Below, piece by piece: positions 1 through 6,139 of a stretch of 28,893 bases of DNA; position 1 is the stretch's first letter; each line of letters opens with the position of its first letter. The DNA comes from Firmicutes bacterium CAG:882 (GTDB lineage: Bacteria; Bacillota; Clostridia; Lachnospirales; Lachnospiraceae): positions 4,772 to 33,664 of the forward strand of contig FR895367.1 of the NCBI GenBank assembly GCA_000435595.1, written 5' to 3'. The notes beneath the pieces are model-generated. The model saw nothing but the letters and a program-made list of their open reading frames with translations. It was not told the origin of the DNA and made no database searches. Both the position numbers and the translations under genes were made by a program.

Positions 1-1312
1 GTCTGAAATATATGAACTCCGCAATTGCCGTGAGTGTCCATGAACAAATGTAGAGAATATACAGCGACGGAACCGTCCTGAAGTACGCGAACACCGTGTA
101 TATCCATACCACGCGGAACACACACGAACCCATTATAACTATGTAGGTAGGAACAACCGTCTTTCCAAGTCCTCTCGATGCCGCGATGGTACAGTCCATA
201 AACGCTGAAAATCCATAGGAAATACTCATTATGTTAAGCCTTAACATTCCCGCATCAATAACCGCACCGTCCTTGGTAAAAAGCGACAGGAACGGTCTGC
301 CAAATATATTAATCGTAATTCCCATGACCATTCCTATTCCGAATGAGTATGCAAGGCTTATAATGTAGCTGTTTCTGACTCTCTTTTTATTTCCCGCACC
401 ATAGTTCTGCCCCATGAAGCTTGCGCATGCAGTGTAGAATGCCGCCATGACATCATACACAAGCGCGTCCGCATTGGTTGCTGCCGAGTTTCCCTCAACG
501 ATGACAGCATCAAAAGAATTGACACCAACCTGCACGAACAAGTTCGCGAACTGGAATATCGCATTCTGTATTCCGGCAGGGAATCCGAGCTTAAAGAGGT
601 CTTTTACCTTGTCCTGATAAAACTTAATATGTTTAAATGAGAAGCGTATTCTCTCATCGGCTCTCATAAGTGCAATCATTATAAGCACGGCTGACATATA
701 CTGCGATGTGATGCTCGCAATCGCAACTCCGGCAACGGAAAGCTTGCACACAATAACGAAAAACAGGTTGAGAAGAATATTAACAACACCCGAAAACGCA
801 AGAATATACACGGGCTTCTTGGTATCTCCTATTGCCGAGAAGACTGCGTTGCCGAAGTTATATATGCCGAGAGCAGGCATTCCCAGAAAATATATCCTGA
901 GATACAATGCTGCCCCGTCTATGAGCTCCTCCTTCGTCTTCATAACTTCAAGTATCAGTCTTGAAAATATAAGTCCGATTAAGAGAAGTATCACTCCCAT
1001 GAGAGTGCACATCCACGCCGCCGAGTGCACTACCTCGCGCACATCCTTATCCTTCTTCGCGCCGATGTACTGCGCCGTCATTACGTTGACACCACCCGAT
1101 ACACCTATGAGAAATGTGGTAAACAGTGTAACCAATGTCGTCGTGGAACCCACACTTCCGAGTGCGTGTGAGCCGGCGAACTGACCGACCACCGCAATAT
1201 CTGACATATTAAAAAGTACCTGTAAAAGATTCGACAGCACAAGCGGTATACTGAACACCAATACCTGCCTGGCAAGCGGTCCCTTTGTCAAATCCCTGCT
1301 TTCATTCTTCAT
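1..1312 (-). CDS. MATE family efflux transporter (3' end beyond window)
   Basis: About 437 codons are visible and the stop lies outside the left edge. MATE proteins are usually about 450 residues, so only the last few should be missing. The protein opens MKNESRDLTKGPLARQVLVF and continues as alternating hydrophobic segments. It carries typical MATE phrases: a first-repeat region with LFNMSDIAVVGQFAG, then VMTAQYIGAKK, and in the second half FVQVGVNSFD and ASFMGQNYGAGN. The family exports cationic drugs or metabolites across the inner membrane in exchange for Na+ or H+; the substrate cannot be told from sequence. The ATG at 1312 follows a purine-rich GGGAGTGAAAAGG stretch. An intrinsic terminator-like hairpin lies only 25 bases before the start and a 36-codon ORF lies before that, so expression may be set by attenuation. 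The family is well supported; substrate and regulation are inference. Confidence 0.92.
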   Translation of the reverse strand, partial: MKNESRDLTKGPLARQVLVFSIPLVLSNLLQVLFNMSDIAVVGQFAGSHALGSVGSTTTLVTLFTTFLIGVSGGVNVMTAQYIGAKKDKDVREVVHSAAWMCTLMGVILLLIGLIFSRLILEVMKTKEELIDGAALYLRIYFLGMPALGIYNFGNAVFSAIGDTKKPVYILAFSGVVNILLNLFFVIVCKLSVAGVAIASITSQYMSAVLIMIALMRADERIRFSFKHIKFYQDKVKDLFKLGFPAGIQNAIFQFANLFVQVGVNSFDAVIVEGNSAATNADALVYDVMAAFYTACASFMGQNYGAGNKKRVRNSYIISLAYSFGIGMVMGITINIFGRPFLSLFTKDGAVIDAGMLRLNIMSISYGFSAFMDCTIAASRGLGKTVVPTYIVIMGSCVFRVVWIYTVFAYFRTVPSLYILYICSWTLTAIAEFIYFR

Positions 1313-1336
1313 TACCTTTTCACTCCCATTTTTCGT

Positions 1337-1385
1337 AAAAAATCCAGATATGCCCGGAATATTTCTCCGGACACATCTGGATTTT
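1337..1385 (-). terminator. Intrinsic terminator or attenuator ahead of the MATE gene
   Basis: The arms AAATCCAGAT (1340-1349) and ATCTGGATTT (1375-1384) enclose an inner CCGGA/TCCGG stem. Read on the minus strand the hairpin runs directly into TTTTTT (1342-1337). It follows the 36-codon ORF and ends 25 bases before the MATE start. There is no room for a promoter between it and the MATE ORF, so MATE transcription probably has to pass through it. That makes an attenuator as plausible as a plain terminator of the small ORF. The T-run on the plus strand is weaker. Confidence 0.7.
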
Positions 1386-1435
1386 AGCATTTTACTTATA
1401 TTTTGGCAATCAGGTATTACAATCTTTTGCGGCTT

Positions 1436-1546
1436 CTAATCCTCCTCCTCAAGATAGTGCTTAACCCTGTCCTGAATAATCGCCGCCGTCTCCTCGGCAC
1501 TGCGCGCCCCCGCGAAGAATATGATTGTTCGGTTGGTTATTTTCAT
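1436..1546 (-). CDS. 36-residue ORF, possible leader peptide
   Basis: This short ORF has a strong ribosome binding site: AAAGGAGA lies about eight bases before the ATG. The product begins MKITNRTIIFFAGARSAEE and ends in an acidic EEED followed by TAG. I recognise no family, and there is no clear signal peptide or membrane segment beyond a short hydrophobic IIFFAGA stretch. It is followed 51 bases later by an intrinsic terminator and then the MATE gene. This order (promoter region, short translated ORF, terminator, drug transporter) is that of ribosome-mediated attenuation leaders such as bmrB ahead of bmrCD in Bacillus subtilis. It could equally be an independent small-protein gene. Translation is likely from the binding site; function is unknown. 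Confidence 0.5.
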   Translation of the reverse strand: MKITNRTIIFFAGARSAEETAAIIQDRVKHYLEEED

Positions 1547-1579
1547 GGTGGTGTCTCCTTTGCAAAGCTGTATACCACT

Positions 1580-1623
1580 TTAACCCAAAGCACTATAATA
1601 AGCATTATAATACCTTGGGTTAA
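1580..1623. promoter_or_regulatory. 44-bp near-palindrome containing -10-like TATAAT
   Basis: The outer arms are TTAACCCAA and TTGGGTTAA (9 of 9 paired). The inner halves each carry a TATAAT or TATTATA element, so 17 of 22 positions per arm are symmetric. On the minus strand TATAAT lies upstream of the 36-codon ORF with only a weak -35 (TGAACT at spacing 18). There is no T-run, so a terminator is unlikely. An operator overlapping a promoter, possibly bidirectional, fits best. Confidence 0.5.
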
Positions 1624-1655
1624 GATAAGTTCAGAGCTTTACTTTATCATAAATA

Positions 1656-1871
1656 TTATGAGAAAATTTTACGAAGCAGCTCTTTAATATAAACGACAAA
1701 ACATATACCCGCAAATACACAAATCAACATACCGGCAATAATCGCGGCTCGGTAATTAGAGGAATAATATCCTGACGCACATTCGAGAATCATGTCAATT
1801 CCTAAAATAAAAATACAGACATCAATTATCGGAAATAAAACACCAATTACCCATTTAAAAATTTTACTCAT
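1656..1871 (-). CDS. Small two-helix membrane protein, unknown function
   Basis: This encodes 71 residues starting MSKIFKWVIGVLFP. The start at 1871 is chosen because AAGGAGG lies about eight bases before this ATG; a longer reading from an upstream GTG would translate the binding site itself. Two hydrophobic stretches (about residues 5-28 and 43-62) are joined by a polar loop with SGYYSSNYR, and the C-terminus is basic (KELLRKIFS). That predicts two membrane helices, with the basic tail in the cytoplasm. I recognise no family. It lies 82 bases downstream of the secreted 139-residue protein on the same strand, and both follow an XRE-TPR regulator, so the three may form one regulated unit. An immunity or accessory role is only a guess. 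Confidence 0.6.
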   Translation of the reverse strand: MSKIFKWVIGVLFPIIDVCIFILGIDMILECASGYYSSNYRAAIIAGMLICVFAGICFVVYIKELLRKIFS

Positions 1872-1953
1872 ATTGTTATTCCTCCTTACCACAAAATCAC
1901 CCTTATAAGTCTGTAATATATTGTACAGATACTACATTATGTACTTACCGTTC

Positions 1954-2373
1954 TTATGATACCACATGGTCAATACTGTACAATAAATATTTAGTAGGAA
2001 CAAGTGCCGTTCCCGTACATCTTCCCCATGTCAGCTCCGTTCTGACTTCTTTCCCTCTGTATGTCTGCAACACATTGTCATTATTATAACCGACATCAAT
2101 AATATTAATGACATCGCCGTCGGCAACCTGCTCTGATTCAAGCAAATTGTCTATCTCCATATCTGTAATCTCGCCAACAAGTTCATTAGGAATTACCACT
2201 GACACATTCTTATCAGAGCCATAATTTATTATAGTTTCATTTTCAGAAACTTCTTTCGCTGACTCCTGATTGATGTTTTCTGCATCATTTTCCGCCGCGA
2301 AGCATAACGTACTTCCAAACATCATTGTCATAGCTAAAACAAGGGACATAAAAAGTTTTAATTTTTTGCTCAT
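1954..2373 (-). CDS. Secreted protein with signal peptide, unknown function
   Basis: The product is 139 residues. It starts MSKKLKLFMSLVLAMTMMFG and continues STLCFAAEND: a textbook signal peptide with a basic n-region, a hydrophobic core and likely AXA-like cleavage near residue 26. The mature part is acidic and Asn/Glu-rich for about 40 residues. It ends in a less acidic segment with RTELTWGRCTGTALVPTK. No known domain is recognised. A GTAGGAAA binding site precedes the ATG. The upstream region holds a -10 element, a 14-bp palindrome over the expected start site and a 13-bp-arm inverted repeat. The gene is directly downstream of an XRE-TPR regulator, so it is a candidate target or partner of that regulator. 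Confidence 0.7.
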   Translation of the reverse strand: MSKKLKLFMSLVLAMTMMFGSTLCFAAENDAENINQESAKEVSENETIINYGSDKNVSVVIPNELVGEITDMEIDNLLESEQVADGDVINIIDVGYNNDNVLQTYRGKEVRTELTWGRCTGTALVPTKYLLYSIDHVVS

Positions 2374-2418
2374 TATATTTCCTACTTAATGTCGATTGAT
2401 GATAAGTTATTGTAACGA

Positions 2419-2443
2419 TGTATTCGAATACAAATTCATTGTA
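2419..2443 (-). promoter_or_regulatory. Promoter -10 with palindromic operator, secreted-protein gene
   Basis: On the minus strand an extended -10, TGCTACAAT (TACAAT at 2443-2438), has no good -35. About six bases downstream, over the expected start site, lies a perfect 14-bp palindrome, TGTATTCGAATACA (2419-2432). The arrangement fits a regulated promoter for the secreted 139-residue protein. Confidence 0.45.
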
Positions 2444-2461
2444 GCATACACTCGGCACTTT

Positions 2462-2509
2462 GAACATGAAGTTACGCGAAAGTTTTAACTGTCTTATAAC
2501 TTCATGTTC
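2462..2509. repeat. Inverted repeat with 13-bp arms, possible operator
   Basis: The arms GAACATGAAGTTA (2462-2474) and TAACTTCATGTTC (2497-2509) are perfectly complementary and separated by 22 bases. The left arm overlaps the position where a -35 for the neighbouring promoter would lie. On the minus strand no T-run follows, so it does not look like a terminator of the regulator gene. On the plus strand TTTTCATTT follows, but no plus-strand gene precedes it. A paired binding site for the adjacent XRE-TPR regulator is a reasonable guess. Confidence 0.5.
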
Positions 2510-2619
2510 TTTTCATTTATTGTATTTTATATTTAATCTTCTCTTTTTTGCATTTCGAGATACATCCTCTGCTCCGCAACCAAGCACTTATGAATGTCCT
2601 ACATTGGATGATATTTCAT

Positions 2620-3534
2620 TCACATCATAACTTTACTTATTCCATACCCTGCAAGAGTTTCCTCTATGATATTCGCTCTCTTTTTATCTCCTCTTGCCTC
2701 TGCTATAACATAGGAATATGTAAAAAATTGTGCCGCGTTTTTCTTGTCGCCCGTCTCAGCATAACATATTCCTCTGTTGTATAGCAGTTCCATAAAAATA
2801 TTTAATTTTCCATGTGCATTACAATATTCAATTCCCTTAGAACAAATTTCACCCGCATCGTTATACTTTCCACAGCCAATGAGCCAATTACTGAGATTAA
2901 ACAGAATCATAGGGTATATTCTTACCTTCTCATCATAATCAATATTGCCCTTCTCAAGATACTCTTTTAAAAAGTATCCCCACATTATCGCCTTTATAAT
3001 ATGTCCCTGCTTTCTCATCATAATTGCGATATTGTCTATTATCATAATTTCATCAAAAGTAAGCAATTTGACATTATTTATATTATTAAAATCAAACCTT
3101 GGAAGAGTATAACGAATTGCCCTTAGCAACATATCAAAAACTACTTCTCCATTATTGCCATTTCCCATTTTTATGCCGGCTCTTACAAAACTTACATATT
3201 GCTCCGTTATTCTGTCCGCTTTGTATGAGCACTTTTCCAACCGAGCAAGCAGTTCTTCTACATCTCTGCAACCTGATGATATTTTATATGATATTTCCTG
3301 TTTTAAATTATACCACCTCATCTCCTCCTCCGTCACCTGCACTCCCATCGGCTGTACAGGCAGTCCAAGCCTCTCCATGAGCGCTATGTACTGATTGAGC
3401 CGCACGCCCTGACGCCCGTTCTCTATCTTTGACAACGTTCCCGGCGAACATATTCCCTCACATAAATCTTCCTGTGTAACTCCCATTCTTTCTCTCTGTT
3501 CTCTTATGTAATCACCAAACATGTAAAATGCCAT
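2620..3534 (-). CDS. XRE-family regulator with C-terminal TPR-like helices
   Basis: The product is 304 residues. Residues about 5-60 form a Cro/C1-type helix-turn-helix (IREQRERMGVTQEDLCEG, then TLSKIENGRQGV). The rest is helical and TPR-like, clearest near the C-terminus: NLSNWLIGCGKYNDAGEICS and LLYNRGICYAETGDKKNAA. This architecture is that of RNPP/Rgg/PlcR-type regulators, in which the TPR part binds a signalling peptide, although many such proteins have no known ligand. The ATG at 3534 follows GAAGGA. A plausible promoter with TATAAT lies upstream. Downstream on the same strand come the secreted 139-residue protein and a small membrane protein. Peptide sensing is inferred from architecture only. 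Confidence 0.8.
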   Translation of the reverse strand: MAFYMFGDYIREQRERMGVTQEDLCEGICSPGTLSKIENGRQGVRLNQYIALMERLGLPVQPMGVQVTEEEMRWYNLKQEISYKISSGCRDVEELLARLEKCSYKADRITEQYVSFVRAGIKMGNGNNGEVVFDMLLRAIRYTLPRFDFNNINNVKLLTFDEIMIIDNIAIMMRKQGHIIKAIMWGYFLKEYLEKGNIDYDEKVRIYPMILFNLSNWLIGCGKYNDAGEICSKGIEYCNAHGKLNIFMELLYNRGICYAETGDKKNAAQFFTYSYVIAEARGDKKRANIIEETLAGYGISKVMM

Positions 3535-3580
3535 GCCATTCCTTCAACGAGCAGACTTCTTATAAATAATTACATTAATT

Positions 3581-3609
3581 ATTATACCAGTCATTTCCCA
3601 CACGGGCAA
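3581..3609 (-). promoter_or_regulatory. Sigma-A-like promoter of the XRE-TPR gene
   Basis: On the minus strand TTGCCC (3609-3604) and TATAAT (3586-3581) are separated by 17 bases. They lie about 47 bases upstream of the regulator start. The -10 is perfect and the -35 matches 4 of 6. Confidence 0.5.
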
Positions 3610-3657
3610 CTGACATATCCGGCAAAAGCGGGATTACGGGGAAAATGATAAAAGACA

Positions 3658-3700
3658 TAACAAAAACGGCTTCGGGATTTCGATAAATCCCAAAGCCGTC
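3658..3700 (-). terminator. Intrinsic terminator after araD
   Basis: The stem pairs ACGGCTT...AAGCCGT with an inner GGGATTT/AAATCCC around a four-base loop (3666-3699). On the minus strand it runs into TTTTTG. It lies about 30 bases after the araD stop, which closes the TPR-kinase-araD run. Confidence 0.88.
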
Positions 3701-3728
3701 ATGCTTCTTAAAAGTATTTTATTCCAGA

Positions 3729-4433
3729 TCAGTGATCCTCATTCTCGCCCTGTCCGTAGTAAGCATTTGCTCCGTGCTTTCTGAAATAATGCTTATCGAG
3801 AAGGTGCTGCGGAACTCTCTGGACTCTCGGGTTGAGTGTCATCGTGTTGTATGCCATCTCAGCCACAGCCTCAAGAACGACCGCATTGTATACGGCACCC
3901 TTGGCAGTCTTGCCCCACGCGAAAGGACCGTGATTTTTTACCACGATACCCGGAACTGCGAGCGCGTCGGTATCGCCGACCGTCTCGACAATCACGTTTC
4001 CCGTGTTAAGCTCGTATGCCTCATATATTTCCTGCGCAGTGAGGTCTCTCGTGCACGGAATGTCGCCATAGAAGTAATCCGCATGCGTCGTTCCGAATGC
4101 CGGGATGTCTATTCCCGCCTGTGCAAATGTAACCGCCCACTTAGAATGTGTATGTACCACACCGCCAATCTCCGAGTACTGCTTATAAAGCACAAGATGT
4201 GTTGCCGTGTCTGAGGACGGCTTGTACTTTCCTTCAATCACATTACCCTCAAGGTCGATGACAACCATGTCATCCGGTGTCATCACATCGTAATCCACAC
4301 CGCTCGGCTTGATTACCACATAACCGCTCTCGCGGTCAATGCCGCTTACATTTCCCCAGGTATAGATTACAAGTCCTTTTTCCACGAGCTCCATATTAGC
4401 CTCGTATACTTCCTTCTTTAACTGTTCTAACAT
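3729..4433 (-). CDS. araD: L-ribulose-5-phosphate 4-epimerase
   Basis: The product is 234 residues, close to Escherichia coli AraD (231). It converts L-ribulose 5-phosphate to D-xylulose 5-phosphate, the last step feeding L-arabinose into the pentose phosphate pathway. It is a class II aldolase-fold enzyme using a zinc ion. Visible family features are GNVSG (27-31), KPSG (42-45), SSDTATH (73-79) with the catalytic-type Asp75, zinc histidines at 94 and 96 (VVHTHS), Asp119, His168 (KNHGPF) and Tyr225/226 near the C-terminus, equivalent to the E. coli catalytic tyrosine. The ATG follows GAAGGAGAAGGA. It lies 69 bases after the FGGY kinase on the same strand and is followed by a strong terminator. 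Arabinose isomerase is not in the window. Confidence 0.95.
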   Translation of the reverse strand: MLEQLKKEVYEANMELVEKGLVIYTWGNVSGIDRESGYVVIKPSGVDYDVMTPDDMVVIDLEGNVIEGKYKPSSDTATHLVLYKQYSEIGGVVHTHSKWAVTFAQAGIDIPAFGTTHADYFYGDIPCTRDLTAQEIYEAYELNTGNVIVETVGDTDALAVPGIVVKNHGPFAWGKTAKGAVYNAVVLEAVAEMAYNTMTLNPRVQRVPQHLLDKHYFRKHGANAYYGQGENEDH

Positions 4434-4502
4434 GTCCTTCTCCTTCCCACCGCAATCAGATTTTCCTGATTTTTGACCTAATCGGCTTTAAAAGTCTGTG
4501 TA

Positions 4503-6122
4503 TCATATCATTATCGACTCCACCGCTGCCCTCTCAACAGCAAGTCCCGCCTTATAACGCTCTATGAACTCGTCGAAGCCCTTGACATCATTCTTGTCCG
4601 GTTCCATAGTGCTTCCACTCTGCCCTGCAAACACTCTGTTGTTAAGATAATCGTCAAGAGTCTCTCCTTCGCCTTTATGTATCATGTATGAAGCAAGCAA
4701 AGCCATTCCCCATGCGCCGCCTTCACCTGCCGTATCCATAACAGTAATCGGAGCATCCATCGCAGCCGCAAGGAATCTCTGTCCGACTCCCTTCGTCTTA
4801 AACAGCCCGCCATGTCCTGTTATTGAATCAACCTTGACGCCTTCCTCTTTAAGAAGAATGTCAAGACCTATCTTGAGTGCCCCAAGCGACGTGTAGAGAT
4901 GAGTTCTCATAAAGTTGGCAAGGCTGAATTTACTGTTGGTATTTCTGACAAACAGAGGACGTCCCTCATCCATGTGTGTGATATTCTCTCCCGATATATA
5001 TCCATAAGACATAAGTCCGCCACAGTCGGCATCACCCTCAAGTGCTTTATTGTAGAGAACCGAGAACAGCTTGTTCATATCCACCGGAATTCCGAGTGCC
5101 TCCTCAAATTCCTTAAAAATATTCACCCATGCATTAAGATCCGATGTGCAGTTATTGCAGTGAACCATTGATACAAGATTGCCTGTAGGTGTAGTTACGA
5201 GATCAATCTCAGGATATACCTTGGAGAGTTCCTTTTCCATAACTATCATGGCGAACACACTTGTTCCGGCTGAGACATTACCTGTTCTGACAGCAACAGA
5301 GTTGGTTGCCGTCATTCCCGTCCCCGCATCTCCCTCCGGAGGGCAGAGCGGAATACCGGCGCACAAGTCTCCGTCAGCATCTAAAAGTGTCGCACCTTCC
5401 TCTGTGAGTACTCCGGCATCCTCACCTGCAAGAAGCACCTCCGGCATAATATCCATAAGTCTCCACTTAAGCTCCGGTCTGTCACCCTTCGCATTGCGTT
5501 CCTCTATAAGTGAATCGAACTTTCCAACCATATTGGCATTGTAGTTCTTAGTCGAGGTATCAATCGGGAACATTCCTGATGCCTCTCCGACACCGATAAC
5601 TCTTCTTCCGGTCAGCTTCCAATGTATGAAGCCTTCAAGTGTTGTCATATAGTCTATACGCGGAAGATGTTCCTCATTGTTAAGCATCGCCTGATAAAGG
5701 TGCGCAATGCTCCATCTCTGCGGAATATTATAATTAAACAAAGATGTCAGCTCATCTGCCGCTTCCTCCGTGATGCTGTTTCTCCATGTACGGAAAGGAA
5801 CAAGCAGCTCACCCTTCTCGTCGAATACCATGTAGCCGTGCATCATTGCCGAGAAGCCTATTGCCGCAAAGCTTTTAAGAGTAACTCCGTATTTTGCCTT
5901 TACATCTGCCTTTAGCGAAGCATAACAGTCCTTGAGTCCGACCCATATATCATCAAGACTGTATGTCCACACACCGTTCTCAAAACGGTTTTCCCACTCA
6001 TGGCTTCCTGCCGCTACAGGCTTATTCTCCTCGTCCACAAGCACTGCCTTAATTCTTGTTGAGCCGAACTCGATTCCGAGAACGGCTCTTCCACTCTCAA
6101 TTACTTCCTTAATTTCTGCCAT
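4503..6122 (-). CDS. FGGY-family carbohydrate kinase, probable L-ribulokinase
   Basis: The product is 539 residues, within the FGGY kinase range. The N-terminal phosphate-binding motif GIEFGSTRIKAVLVD (about 17-31), SAMMHGYMVFD, the catalytic-region CPPEGDAGTGM, and the C-terminal GHGGLFKTKG and AGEGGAWGMALLASY stretches give both actin-like halves. The family phosphorylates sugars or polyols with ATP. Substrate is inferred from the adjacent araD: L-ribulose to L-ribulose 5-phosphate. It differs from classical E. coli AraB and looks like the alternative kinase type common beside araD in Clostridia; xylulokinase-like activity cannot be excluded. AAGGAGGAGAAGG precedes the ATG. It starts 17 bases after the TPR/AAA-like gene, so the genes are probably cotranscribed. 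Confidence 0.85.
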   Translation of the reverse strand: MAEIKEVIESGRAVLGIEFGSTRIKAVLVDEENKPVAAGSHEWENRFENGVWTYSLDDIWVGLKDCYASLKADVKAKYGVTLKSFAAIGFSAMMHGYMVFDEKGELLVPFRTWRNSITEEAADELTSLFNYNIPQRWSIAHLYQAMLNNEEHLPRIDYMTTLEGFIHWKLTGRRVIGVGEASGMFPIDTSTKNYNANMVGKFDSLIEERNAKGDRPELKWRLMDIMPEVLLAGEDAGVLTEEGATLLDADGDLCAGIPLCPPEGDAGTGMTATNSVAVRTGNVSAGTSVFAMIVMEKELSKVYPEIDLVTTPTGNLVSMVHCNNCTSDLNAWVNIFKEFEEALGIPVDMNKLFSVLYNKALEGDADCGGLMSYGYISGENITHMDEGRPLFVRNTNSKFSLANFMRTHLYTSLGALKIGLDILLKEEGVKVDSITGHGGLFKTKGVGQRFLAAAMDAPITVMDTAGEGGAWGMALLASYMIHKGEGETLDDYLNNRVFAGQSGSTMEPDKNDVKGFDEFIERYKAGLAVERAAVESIMI

Positions 6123-6139
6123 TACCTTCTCCTCCTTAT

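Noticed and set aside
2285..2467. 60-codon minus-strand ORF overlapping the secreted-protein start
   Set aside because: It covers the promoter region and the signal-peptide coding region in another frame and has no binding site. The secreted protein is the better call.
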